Assembly: GCF_003852405.1 (NCBI RefSeq)
Contig: NZ_QAJM01000005.1
Span: 1 to 37,464 of the forward strand
Reading direction: 5' to 3'
Origin: Pseudomonas sp. KBW05
Lineage (GTDB): Bacteria; Pseudomonadota; Gammaproteobacteria; Pseudomonadales; Pseudomonadaceae
Length of the DNA stretch: 37,464 nt
The notes below the pieces were generated by a model. The model was not told the DNA's origin. It was given only the letters and a program-made list of their open reading frames with translations, and did no database searches. Below, piece by piece: positions 1 through 8,451 of this stretch (within the stretch, counting starts at the first letter, position 1; every line of letters starts with the position of its first letter). The position numbers were made by a program, and so were the translations under genes.

Positions 1-13
1 GCCCGCTCCCACA
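1..13. repeat. REP half-site cut by the window edge
   Basis: The first 13 bases (GCCCGCTCCCACA) are identical to the end of the right REPIN arm at 10180-10192. This suggests a REP element lying just downstream of the first receptor gene and truncated by the window border. The match is short, so it remains a suggestion. Confidence 0.55.
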
Positions 14-47
14 AAAAGCCCGCCCCGACACAATCCTTCTGTTCGGC

Positions 48-2105
48 TTACATGTCGTACCGCACCGCCATACCAAAGGTACGCGGCGCGCCGGCGTCGA
101 TGATTTCGTCGTCGCGGTTGTTGGTGACGTATTGCTTGTCGAAGGCATTTTTCACAAAACCCGACACCGCCACGTTTTGGGTGACCTTGTACTCACCGCT
201 GAAGTTGGCCAGCACGTAGTTGTCGCTGCGCCGCTCGCCCGTGACCTTGCCGGCCGCGTTGAACTCATACGCCGACGGCGCACTGCTCTGGTACGTGACG
301 TCGGTGTTCAGCGTCAGGCGCTCGTTGACGCGGTACAGGGCCCCCACCGACGCCTTGTACTTCGGCGCATACAGGAAGGCTTCGCCGCTGCGGTCCTGGC
401 CACGGTCGGTGACGAAGTCCTTGTACTGGCTGTCGGTGATCGCGCCGCCGAGGGTCAGGGTCAGCTGTTCGCTGAGGTCTTTCTCGACGAATACTTCCAG
501 GCCCTTGATGTCGCTGCGACCGGCGTTGTACACGTTGATGATATTGGTGTTGGCCTGGCGCACGCTGACCTGCTGGTCTTTCCAGTCGGTGTAGTAGAGG
601 TTGGCGCGAGTGCGCAACGTGTCGTCGAAGAATGAACCGCGATACGACAGCTCGTAGTTGGTGGTGTATTCCGGGTCGTAGGCCTCGTGGCCACTGCCGG
701 AACGCACGTTGACGCCGCCGCCGCGATAGCCCTTCTGCACCATGAAGCCAAGGTACTGGCCGGCGGCGAGTTCATAGTTGATGCCCAGTTTGGGCAGCAA
801 GGCCGCGAAGGATTTGTTGACCTTGCCCGCGTCGGACAGGTCGTCCTGCTTGATGTTCGTGTCGTTGCTTTCGCGGTCGTAGCGCAGGCCGGTAATCAGG
901 GTCCAGCGCGGGGCGAAGGTCCAGTCGACTTCGCCAAACAACGCCTTGTTTTCAATGGTGGTGGCGCCTTTGACCGTGGCTGCCAAGTCGCCATCGAACA
1001 ACAGCTGGTCGTGGAAGTTGTTGGTGTTGTGGCCGTAGTAGGCGCCGACAAAACTCTTCACCGTGTCCGAGCTGTAGTTGAGGCGCAGTTCCTGGCTGAA
1101 CAGGTTGCCATCCTGGCGACGGCGGATCACTTCGTTGTCGACGGCGTTCTGGTCGAAGTCCAGGCGGTTGTTGTAGTCGGAGGCGGTATTGGCGGTGAGG
1201 CTGGTCAGCGACCAGTGGTCGTCGAGGCGGTAGTCGAGCTTGGCGCTGACGGTGTCCTGAATCAGGTTGTCGTAAGCCTGGGTGTCGGACGAAATCTTGT
1301 AGTAACGCACCTTGTCCTTGGTGCGCATCACCGAGTTGTCGCCCTGGCGGTGCTCGTTGTGGGCGTAAGTCAGCAGCACATCGAGGTCGTCGGTGGGCAC
1401 GATGAGCAATTTGCCGCGCGCGTTGCTGGTGCGATGGGGGTTGGCGTCTTTGCCCAGGGCGATGTTGTCGATGTAGCCGTCGCCGTCCTGATAATCCAGG
1501 GCGATACGCCCGGCGATCTTGTCATCGACGATGGACCCGCCACCGGCCACGGCCGCGCCTTTTTCACCGTAGTTGCCGACGTTGGTTTGCGCCGAGAACG
1601 TCGGCTGGAACGTCGGGTTGCGGGTCTGGATCACCACGGCGCCGGCCAGGGAGTTGCGGCCCTGGGTGGTGGACTGCGGGCCGAGGAACACTTCGACCTG
1701 CTCCACATCCCACAAGCCGGTTGGCGTCAGCGTGAGGGTACGGTTGGGCTGGACGGCGCCGTCGACATACACCGACACCGCGCCATTGAGGGTCGCCGGG
1801 CCCTGGTCGTCGAAACCGGACACCGGTACGCCGCGAATCCCCCAGTTTTCATTGCCGGCCTGGCTGTACACGCCGGGCGTACGGGCGAACACATCGACCA
1901 GGCTGTGGTCGGCCTTGTCGCGCAGTTGTTGTTCGGTCACCACCACCACGCTGGACTGGGTTTGCTCCAGGGTGCGGTTGATTTTTTCGCCGCTGACCGT
2001 GATCGGCGCGATTTCCAGGCTGTTGCTCTCTGCCGCCCAGGCCCCGTGCGCCAGGCACGCCATGGACCCTACGGCCATCGCGATTGTAGTTTTTTTGACA
2101 CTCAC
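48..2105 (-). CDS. TonB-dependent outer-membrane receptor (FyuA-like)
   Basis: Outer-membrane active transporter, energised by TonB-ExbBD, probably for a ferric siderophore or other metal chelate. The product is 685 residues from a GTG at 2105. That start is preferred because AGGGG lies 8 bases upstream; a second GTG at 2114 would sit directly on this Shine-Dalgarno, and there is no ATG nearby. Visible parts are a signal peptide (about residues 1-24, ending AHGAWA), a TonB-box-like LEIAPITVSG (about 30-39), a plug domain with GxRG and VEVFLGPQ-like segments, and a long beta-barrel. The chain ends YDM, whereas the other three receptors here end in phenylalanine, so the usual C-terminal barrel-assembly aromatic is missing. 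It is divergent from the receptor at 2505 and has a Fur-like site upstream. The ligand cannot be told from the sequence. Confidence 0.93.
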   Translation of the reverse strand: MSVKKTTIAMAVGSMACLAHGAWAAESNSLEIAPITVSGEKINRTLEQTQSSVVVVTEQQLRDKADHSLVDVFARTPGVYSQAGNENWGIRGVPVSGFDDQGPATLNGAVSVYVDGAVQPNRTLTLTPTGLWDVEQVEVFLGPQSTTQGRNSLAGAVVIQTRNPTFQPTFSAQTNVGNYGEKGAAVAGGGSIVDDKIAGRIALDYQDGDGYIDNIALGKDANPHRTSNARGKLLIVPTDDLDVLLTYAHNEHRQGDNSVMRTKDKVRYYKISSDTQAYDNLIQDTVSAKLDYRLDDHWSLTSLTANTASDYNNRLDFDQNAVDNEVIRRRQDGNLFSQELRLNYSSDTVKSFVGAYYGHNTNNFHDQLLFDGDLAATVKGATTIENKALFGEVDWTFAPRWTLITGLRYDRESNDTNIKQDDLSDAGKVNKSFAALLPKLGINYELAAGQYLGFMVQKGYRGGGVNVRSGSGHEAYDPEYTTNYELSYRGSFFDDTLRTRANLYYTDWKDQQVSVRQANTNIINVYNAGRSDIKGLEVFVEKDLSEQLTLTLGGAITDSQYKDFVTDRGQDRSGEAFLYAPKYKASVGALYRVNERLTLNTDVTYQSSAPSAYEFNAAGKVTGERRSDNYVLANFSGEYKVTQNVAVSGFVKNAFDKQYVTNNRDDEIIDAGAPRTFGMAVRYDM

Positions 2106-2207
2106 GCCCTGCACCCCTACGCCAGATAGTTATTGTTTTTGCTGCCGGCGAAAGGTGGCCTGACGCCAGCGGGGCGGAGTTTATGCGATACAAATGCCGA
2201 AATAAAC

Positions 2208-2226
2208 AGAATTGATAATCCATCTC
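2208..2226 (-). promoter_or_regulatory. Possible Fur box upstream of the first receptor
   Basis: The 19-base stretch centred on TTGATAATCC matches about 12 of 19 positions of the classical Fur consensus (GATAAT hexamer repeats). It lies about 100 bases upstream of the receptor start at 2105. Iron-repressed control fits a siderophore receptor, but the match is moderate. Confidence 0.4.
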
Positions 2227-2280
2227 ATTCGCGACGCAACCCGTCAAATGTATCCGACTCAACACACATCACTTTGATTT

Positions 2281-2311
2281 GATCGTTCCCACGCCAAGCG
2301 CAGGAACGATC
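2281..2311. repeat. Hairpin of the GATCGTTCC intergenic repeat type
   Basis: Perfect 9-bp inverted repeat: GATCGTTCC at 2281-2289 and GGAACGATC at 2303-2311, with a 13-base loop. The left half resembles a palindromic repeat that I recall as common between Pseudomonas genes. Here the inner part (ACGCCAAGCGC) looks decayed. There is no T-tract, so it is not a clear terminator. Confidence 0.45.
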
Positions 2312-2504
2312 ATGAAAATTAATAATTTTATAAATTATCTAAATAACAATATTTAATAATTAGCTTATTCGAAAAAAGAATTTCACTCAGGTTTTTTATA
2401 GTAATAAATTCAGTTCAACCCCACCTTAATCGTTTCCCCTAACTCGCTTTCGAAGCTGTACCCACGCCACGGGCCAGTACCAGAATCAATGGACTATTGC
2501 TGAC
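2312..2504. promoter_or_regulatory. AT-rich intergenic region before the second receptor
   Basis: The interval between the divergent receptors turns strongly A/T-rich from about 2318 to 2415, in sharp contrast to the flanking genes. Such a tract is typical of promoter and upstream-activation DNA. I cannot fix -35/-10 boxes or a convincing Fur site for the rightward operon, and I see no small ORF with a ribosome site. Confidence 0.4.
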
Positions 2505-4925
2505 ATGCCCGATCTCGCCTGCGCCCTACCGCTGAAGAAGTTCCACCTGTCCTTGCTGACCAGCTCCCTGCTATTGGCCGCCGCGCCATCGTTTGCCGAT
2601 GACGCCAAGCTCGACACCGTGACCGTGATCTCCACCGGCCTGCGCGGCCAGGAGCGTACCGTGGCCGACAGCCCGGCGCCGATTGACGTCATCAACAGCG
2701 ACCAGTTGCTCAAGACCGGCCGCGCGGAGTTGTCCGAGGCGATTGCCAAGTTGCTGCCGTCATTCAACTTCGGCACCAATATCGCCGGCTACAACTCGGT
2801 GACGCGGCCCTTGAGCAACCGCAGCCTGGGCCCGGCGTACACCCTGGTGCTGGTCAACGGCAAACGCCGGCACAACGGCGCCACCGGTCAGCGCGGCTCC
2901 ATCGACAACAGCGGCGCGAATGCGGTGGACATCGACCTGATCCCGGTCAGCGCGGTGGACCATATCGAAGTGCTCAAGGACAGCGCCGCCGCGCAGTACG
3001 GCTCGGATGCGGTGGCGGGCGTGATCAACATCATCCTGAAGAACACCAAGAGCGGCGGCCATCTGGAGACCAGTTACGGCCAGCTGTTTTCCGGCCAGGG
3101 CGAGACGATCAAAGTGGCTGGCGACCAAGGTTTCGAGCTGGGCCAGGGCGGCTTTTTCCACCTCTCTGCCGACGCGCGAAAACGCGGCAATGCGTCGTGG
3201 AACGACAAGGCCGACAGCAGCGTCAAGGCGTTCAACGACCCGGCCAAGGAAGCCGCCTGGGACCGCGTAGCGATCAAGAACGGCGACCCCGACCTCAAGG
3301 CCTTCAACCTCGCCTACAACGCCGAACTGCCCCTGGAAAACCTCACGCTGTACTCGTTCTCCACCTACGGCGAACGCGATGCCGAAGCCGCCAACTACTT
3401 CCGCCTGCCCACCGGCACCGCCGCCGTGCCTGAGGTGTTCCCCGACGGTTACTTCCCGCTGAACAACATCAAGGACCGCGACTACCAGTTGCTGTTTGGC
3501 GGCAAGGGTGAAGTGGCCGAGTGGAACTGGGACCTGAGCACCACCTACGGGCGCAACAATGTGCACCACTCCAGCGACCTGAATATCAACCCGTCCCTGG
3601 GCACCGCGTCGCCGACCAAGTTCGACAACCTGGCGACCTTTCGCTTTGAACAGTGGGTGAACAACCTCGACTTCACCCGCCGCTACGACAGCCTGTTCAA
3701 CCTGACCTCGCCGGTGCAGGTGTCGGCTGGCCTGGAACATCGCTGGGAGCATTTCAGCACCTTCGCCGGTGACCGCGAGGCCTATATCACCGGCACCTAC
3801 CCCGCCGCCTCGGGCGCGCAGGCGGCGGTGACGATCCGCCCGGAAGATGAAGTCAGCCTGATCCGCAACAACGTCGCCGGCTACCTGGACCTGGGTTTTG
3901 ACCTGACCGATAAATGGTTCCTGGACGTGGCCGGTCGCGTCGAACATTACGACGATGACTCGGGCAACACCTTCGGTCTCAAGGTCAACTCACGCTATGA
4001 ACTGACCGACAGCGTGGCCGTGCGCGGCACCGTCGGCACCGGGTTCCGCGCGCCGTCCCTCACGCAGATCGGCTACACCGTCGCCGACAACCGCGTGGCC
4101 CTGGATGCCGACGGCAACGTGGTGCCCGCCGTGACTCGCCTGACGCCGTCGGGCAGCAACCTGGCCAAGGCCCTTGGCGGCGATGACCTCAAGCCGGAAA
4201 AATCACGCAACCTCGGCCTCGGCCTGACCTGGCAACCGGCGCCGCGCACCAGCATCACCGCCGACGCCTACCTGATCGACATCGACGACCGCATCGCCCT
4301 CACCAGCAATATCTACGACCGAGGCAACGGCGCGATCAACGCGATCCTCACCGCCCAAGGCGTGCCGTCCGGTACCTGGGTCAACTACTACACCAACGCC
4401 TTCGACACCCGCACCAAGGGCCTGGACGTGGTCGCCGACCACACCACGCCGCTGGATGCATTCGGCGAAGTGCGCTGGAGCCTGGGCTTCAACTGGAACA
4501 AGACCACCATCCAGGACAGCCGTGACACCCCGGCCGCACTGGCCAACACCGGCGTGACCCTGGTGGGCCGCGACCGTGCCGGCGACCTCACCGACGCCTC
4601 GCCCAAGACCAAATGGATCCTCGGCGCCAACTGGAAGATCGACGACCTCGCGGTGAACCTGCAAACCGCGCGCTACGGCGCGGTCAAGACCCTCGCGGTC
4701 AACCCCAGCGGCGACCGCAGCTTCGGCGCCAAATGGATCACCGACCTCGACGTCAGCTACACCTTCGTCGACCACCTCACCGTGAGCATCGGCGGTACCA
4801 ACATCTTCGACGTACGCCCCGACAAGCACGCGGTGTACAGCAACCTGGGCCTGGCGGCCTACGGCAACCCGCCGTTCTACCCGGGCGGCGGCTACTGGTA
4901 CACCAAGCTGGCCTACGACTTCTGA
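2505..4925 (+). CDS. TonB-dependent outer-membrane receptor, first gene of a peptide-type ABC operon
   Basis: An 806-residue TonB-dependent transporter with a signal peptide (hydrophobic FHLSLLTSSLLLAAAPSFA, cleavage near residue 31), a TonB-box-like LDTVTVIS, and a plug with LVLVNGKRRH, VDHIEVLKDSAAAQYGSDAVAGVINI and similar hallmarks. A large barrel follows, ending in YDF. The GKRRH and SAAAQYGSDA plug style is that of larger receptors often used for non-siderophore nutrients, unlike the FyuA-like receptors elsewhere in this window. Only 44 bases separate it from a solute-binding lipoprotein and the ABC genes. It therefore very probably passes the same ligand to that importer. The start ATG has only a weak Shine-Dalgarno. 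Family assignment is firm; the substrate is unknown. Confidence 0.94.
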   Translation: MPDLACALPLKKFHLSLLTSSLLLAAAPSFADDAKLDTVTVISTGLRGQERTVADSPAPIDVINSDQLLKTGRAELSEAIAKLLPSFNFGTNIAGYNSVTRPLSNRSLGPAYTLVLVNGKRRHNGATGQRGSIDNSGANAVDIDLIPVSAVDHIEVLKDSAAAQYGSDAVAGVINIILKNTKSGGHLETSYGQLFSGQGETIKVAGDQGFELGQGGFFHLSADARKRGNASWNDKADSSVKAFNDPAKEAAWDRVAIKNGDPDLKAFNLAYNAELPLENLTLYSFSTYGERDAEAANYFRLPTGTAAVPEVFPDGYFPLNNIKDRDYQLLFGGKGEVAEWNWDLSTTYGRNNVHHSSDLNINPSLGTASPTKFDNLATFRFEQWVNNLDFTRRYDSLFNLTSPVQVSAGLEHRWEHFSTFAGDREAYITGTYPAASGAQAAVTIRPEDEVSLIRNNVAGYLDLGFDLTDKWFLDVAGRVEHYDDDSGNTFGLKVNSRYELTDSVAVRGTVGTGFRAPSLTQIGYTVADNRVALDADGNVVPAVTRLTPSGSNLAKALGGDDLKPEKSRNLGLGLTWQPAPRTSITADAYLIDIDDRIALTSNIYDRGNGAINAILTAQGVPSGTWVNYYTNAFDTRTKGLDVVADHTTPLDAFGEVRWSLGFNWNKTTIQDSRDTPAALANTGVTLVGRDRAGDLTDASPKTKWILGANWKIDDLAVNLQTARYGAVKTLAVNPSGDRSFGAKWITDLDVSYTFVDHLTVSIGGTNIFDVRPDKHAVYSNLGLAAYGNPPFYPGGGYWYTKLAYDF

Positions 4926-4969
4926 TCCACACCGTGCATGCACCCGAACCGCCACATGAGGGCTAACCA

Positions 4970-6601
4970 TTGACTACCTCCAACTTGATGAGCCGCTTGC
5001 TGGCCCCGTGCGCCCTGGCGCTGGCCCTGGCCGGTTGCTCGCCTTCGGGTGAGCAGGCCCAGGCCAACAAAACCCTGAACATCGCGTTCTTTGGCGACAA
5101 CACCATTCTGGTCAGCGTCGACCCGTTCCAGGTCTATTGGCTGGAACATCGGGTGCTGCTGCGCAATGTCGCCGAGTCCCTCACCGACCAGGACCCGGAA
5201 ACCGGCAAGATCATCCCGTGGCTGGCCAAAAGCTGGGAGGTCAGTGACGACGCGCTGACCTACACCTTTCACCTGCGCGACAACGTGACCTTCAGCAACG
5301 GCGAACGCTTCGATGCCAAGGCGGTGAAGACCGCGTTCGACAGCGACAAGGCCCTGGCCACCGAGCTGCCCGCCACGTTTGGCGCGACCTACCTGGCGGG
5401 TTACGACCACGCCGAAGTGGTCGATGACTTCACCGTCAAGCTGGTGCTGTCGCGGCCCAACGCGGGGTTCTTGCAGGCCACCTCCACCACCAACCTGGCG
5501 ATCCTCGCGCCCGCCTCCTATGCGCTGACCGTCAAGGAGCGCTCCCTGGGCAAGATCATCGGCACCGGGCCGTTTGTGCTGGAAAGCTACACCCCGGAAG
5601 TCGGCGCGCACCTGGCCAAACGCAAAGGCTACGCCTGGGCCTCGGCCAATATGAAAAACCAGGGCGAAGCCCATCTGGACGCAATCGACGTCACCTACAT
5701 CCCCGAAGAAAGCGTACGCAACGGCCTGTTCCTGCAAGGCAAGGCCGACATCCTGTGGCCGCGCAACCCGTTCTCCGAAGTGGACCTGAAGCTGTTCCAG
5801 TCCAAGGGCGCAACCATCCAGAGCCGCTCGCTGCCAGGCCCGGCGCTGAACCTGTACCCCAACACCCGTGGCGAACGCATCCTCGCCGACCGGCAAGTGC
5901 GCCTGGCCGTGCAGAAGTCCATCGACCGCACGAGCTACGCCAGCACCGTGTACAACGCCGAGTTCCCGGTGGTGCAAGGCATCTTCGACGTGACCACGCC
6001 CTTCGCCAAAAGCCAGGCGGCCAAGCTCGGCTATGACCCGGCGGGCGCCGAACAGCTGCTGGATCAAGCCGGCTGGGCCAAGGGCGCCGACGGTTACCGG
6101 CAGAAAAACGGCAAACGCCTGAGCCTGAGCTACAACATCAGCCCGGCCGAAACCGCCGGCGACGTGTTGATCCAGGACCAACTGCGCAAGGTCGGCATCG
6201 AGTTGAAACTCAGCGTGGTCACCCGCGCCGAGTGGGTGGCCAACAACTCCGCCGGCAACTACGACCTGACGATCAACTATATGACCCGCGCCGACCCGAT
6301 CATCCTGCAAACCATCCTCGACCCACGCACCGCCAACAGCTCCACCGTGGCCACCAACACCTACGAGCCGGCCACACTGGAAAAAGCCAAGGGTTTGTTC
6401 GATGCGGGCATCACCGCCACCCAGGGCCCACAACGCGCGGCGGCCTATGGCGCCCTGCAAGACCTGCTGATCGATGAAAGCTCGGCGTTCCCGGTGTATG
6501 AGCGGGTGTGGCAGGCCGCGACCTCGGCCAAGGTGAAAAACTTCCGCTGGACCGCCGAAGGTTTCGCCCTGCTGGGTGATATCGAGATCGGCACGCCATG
6601 A
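4970..6601 (+). CDS. ABC transporter solute-binding lipoprotein, peptide/nickel family 5
   Basis: Periplasmic binding protein of the DppA/OppA/NikA family (SBP_bac_5), 543 residues, a normal length. Translation probably starts at TTG 4970, since GAGGG lies about 8 bases upstream; the next ATG (4988) has no ribosome site. A lipoprotein signal ends in the lipobox LAGC (Cys about residue 23), so the protein should be anchored in a membrane. Family features include the early 'NVAESLTDQDPETGKIIPWLAKSWE'-type segment, the 'TFHLRDNVTFSNGERFDAKAVK' region and the later 'VRLAVQKSIDR' segment. It overlaps the next gene by ATGA. The upstream TonB receptor suggests a ligand too large for porins, such as an oligopeptide or a metal-chelator complex; this is inference. 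Confidence 0.92.
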   Translation: MTTSNLMSRLLAPCALALALAGCSPSGEQAQANKTLNIAFFGDNTILVSVDPFQVYWLEHRVLLRNVAESLTDQDPETGKIIPWLAKSWEVSDDALTYTFHLRDNVTFSNGERFDAKAVKTAFDSDKALATELPATFGATYLAGYDHAEVVDDFTVKLVLSRPNAGFLQATSTTNLAILAPASYALTVKERSLGKIIGTGPFVLESYTPEVGAHLAKRKGYAWASANMKNQGEAHLDAIDVTYIPEESVRNGLFLQGKADILWPRNPFSEVDLKLFQSKGATIQSRSLPGPALNLYPNTRGERILADRQVRLAVQKSIDRTSYASTVYNAEFPVVQGIFDVTTPFAKSQAAKLGYDPAGAEQLLDQAGWAKGADGYRQKNGKRLSLSYNISPAETAGDVLIQDQLRKVGIELKLSVVTRAEWVANNSAGNYDLTINYMTRADPIILQTILDPRTANSSTVATNTYEPATLEKAKGLFDAGITATQGPQRAAAYGALQDLLIDESSAFPVYERVWQAATSAKVKNFRWTAEGFALLGDIEIGTP

Positions 6602-7548
6602 GCCGCTACCTGATCGGCCGGGTCGGCCAGGCGCTGCTGGTGTTGTGGGGCGCCTACAGCATCACGTACTTCATCCTGTATCTGCTGCCGGGCGACACCC
6701 TGTCTCTGATGCTCAGCGCCTCGGGCATGGAGGCCGATGCGCTGTCGGTGGAAGACCTGGCCAAGGCACGGGCTTATTACGGCTTGGACAAGGGCGTGTT
6801 CGAGCAGTACTTCGACCTGCTGTGGGGCGCGTTGCGCGGTGACTTCGGCCAGTCGCTGTCGATGAACCGCCCGGTGGCTGAATTGCTGGTGGAGCGCCTG
6901 CCGCAAACCCTGTCCCTGGCCGGCCTGGCCATCGTGCTGTCGTTGCTCGGCGGCATTGGCCTGGCCTACCTCACCGCGTACATCCGCTGGCAACCGTTGA
7001 AAAAGGCCCTGACACGCCTGCCGTCGCTGGGCTTTTCGGTGCCGGTGTTCTGGATGGGCCTACTGTTGATCCAGGTGTTTGCGTTTGGCCTGGGCTGGTT
7101 TCCGGCCACCGGCAGCAAGGGCTTTGAAAGCCTGATATTGCCCGCCGTGACCCTGGCGATTCCCAGCGCGGCGGTGTACGCCCAGGTGCTGCAACGCAGT
7201 TTCCAGGGTGTGTGGAAAGAGTCGTATATCGTCACCGCCTACGCCAAGGGCCTCAGCCGCGGCCAGGTGCAGGCGCGCCACGGGTTCAAGAACGCGGCGT
7301 TGCCGATCCTCACGCTGATCGGTTTGCAGGTGGGCAACACGGTGTCCGGTGCGGTGCTGGTGGAAACCATTTTCGCTCGCTCCGGCATCGGCCGCCTGGC
7401 TCAGGAAGCGGTGTTGCGCCAGGACATCCCGGTGGTGCTGGCCATCGTCGCGGTGTCGGCGGCGGCGTTTGTGCTGGTCAACCTGCTGGTGGACCTGCTG
7501 TACCCGTGGCTCGACCCGCGTATCTCCCACACGCCAAAGGTGTCCTAG
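6598..7548 (+). CDS. ABC transporter permease, DppB/OppB type
   Basis: Inner-membrane permease of the peptide/nickel ABC class, 316 residues with about six membrane helices. The first helix (LLVLWGAYSITYFILYLLPGD) is followed by the family's periplasmic segment with YYGLDKGVFEQY. The EAA-type cytoplasmic loop that docks the ATPase is visible around 'SYIVTAYAKGLSRGQVQARH' and 'NAALPILTLIGLQVG'. The ATG overlaps the binding-protein stop codon (ATGA), which suggests translational coupling. It should pair with the following DppC-type permease. The substrate is unresolved. Confidence 0.93.
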   Translation: MSRYLIGRVGQALLVLWGAYSITYFILYLLPGDTLSLMLSASGMEADALSVEDLAKARAYYGLDKGVFEQYFDLLWGALRGDFGQSLSMNRPVAELLVERLPQTLSLAGLAIVLSLLGGIGLAYLTAYIRWQPLKKALTRLPSLGFSVPVFWMGLLLIQVFAFGLGWFPATGSKGFESLILPAVTLAIPSAAVYAQVLQRSFQGVWKESYIVTAYAKGLSRGQVQARHGFKNAALPILTLIGLQVGNTVSGAVLVETIFARSGIGRLAQEAVLRQDIPVVLAIVAVSAAAFVLVNLLVDLLYPWLDPRISHTPKVS

Positions 7549-7551
7549 ACC

Positions 7552-8451
7552 ATGACCATCCTTGAGCAGAACCTGCGCGGCACAGCCCTGCCGGCCAGCC
7601 AACCGCTGTGGCGCCGCCGCAGCCGCCTGCAACGCGCCACGGCGGTGTTGCTGCCGTTGTTGCGCAAACCCGGTTTCAGCCTGGCGCTGCTGCTGGTGCT
7701 GTTCGCGCTGGTCAGTGCCGTGCTCCCGCACCTGCTGACCGGCTTTGACCCCTACGCCACCTCCCCTGCCGACAAGCTGCGCGCGCCCAACTTCACCCAC
7801 TGGTTCGGCACCGATGAGCTAGGCCGCGACCTGTTTACCCGGGTCGTCTACGGCGCGCGCCTGTCGATGCTGGCGGCGTCGCTGGCGGTGGGCATTGCGC
7901 TGTTGGGCGGGCTCGGGTTGGGCATCCTCTCGGGCTTTGCCGGCGGGCGGATCGACTCGCTGATCATGCGTTTTGTCGATGTGCTGCTGGCCCTGCCTGG
8001 GGTGCTGCTGGCCCTGGCGATTGTCACCGCGATTGGCTTTGGCACGGTACCGGTGGCTATCGCCGTGGGCGTCGGCATCATTCCGGGGTTCGCCCGCACC
8101 ACCCGCGCCGAAGTGCTGCGGGTCAAGACCCTGCCCTACGTCGAAGCCGCGCGCCTGGGCGGCGCCAGTTGGGGGCGGACCTTGCTGCGCCATATTCTGC
8201 CGAATGCCTGGGGCCCGGTGGCTGTGTTGGCGACCCTGGATTTCGGCGCCGCGATCCTTGCCACGGCGGGGCTGAGTTTCCTCGGTTTCGGCGCGGTGCC
8301 CCCGGCTGCCGAATGGGGCACGTTGATCGCCAACGGCCGGCACTTTCTGATCACCGCGCCGTGGGTGTCCCTGTTGCCCGGCCTGTTCCTGGTGGCCGTG
8401 GTGTTCAGCCTCAACCATATCGCCCGCACCTTCGAGGAGACCCAGCGATGA
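7552..8451 (+). CDS. ABC transporter permease, DppC/OppC type
   Basis: Second permease of the peptide-type importer, 299 residues. It has the DppC-family N-terminus: one helix near residues 40-60, then 'HWFGTDELGRDLFTRVVYGAR', a strong family signature. The EAA loop is at 'LPYVEAARLGGASWGRTLLR' with 'HILPNAWGPV'. It starts three bases after the preceding stop and overlaps the ATPase gene start by ATGA, so all four ABC genes are tightly coupled. It forms the heterodimeric channel with the product at 6598. Confidence 0.93.
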   Translation: MTILEQNLRGTALPASQPLWRRRSRLQRATAVLLPLLRKPGFSLALLLVLFALVSAVLPHLLTGFDPYATSPADKLRAPNFTHWFGTDELGRDLFTRVVYGARLSMLAASLAVGIALLGGLGLGILSGFAGGRIDSLIMRFVDVLLALPGVLLALAIVTAIGFGTVPVAIAVGVGIIPGFARTTRAEVLRVKTLPYVEAARLGGASWGRTLLRHILPNAWGPVAVLATLDFGAAILATAGLSFLGFGAVPPAAEWGTLIANGRHFLITAPWVSLLPGLFLVAVVFSLNHIARTFEETQR

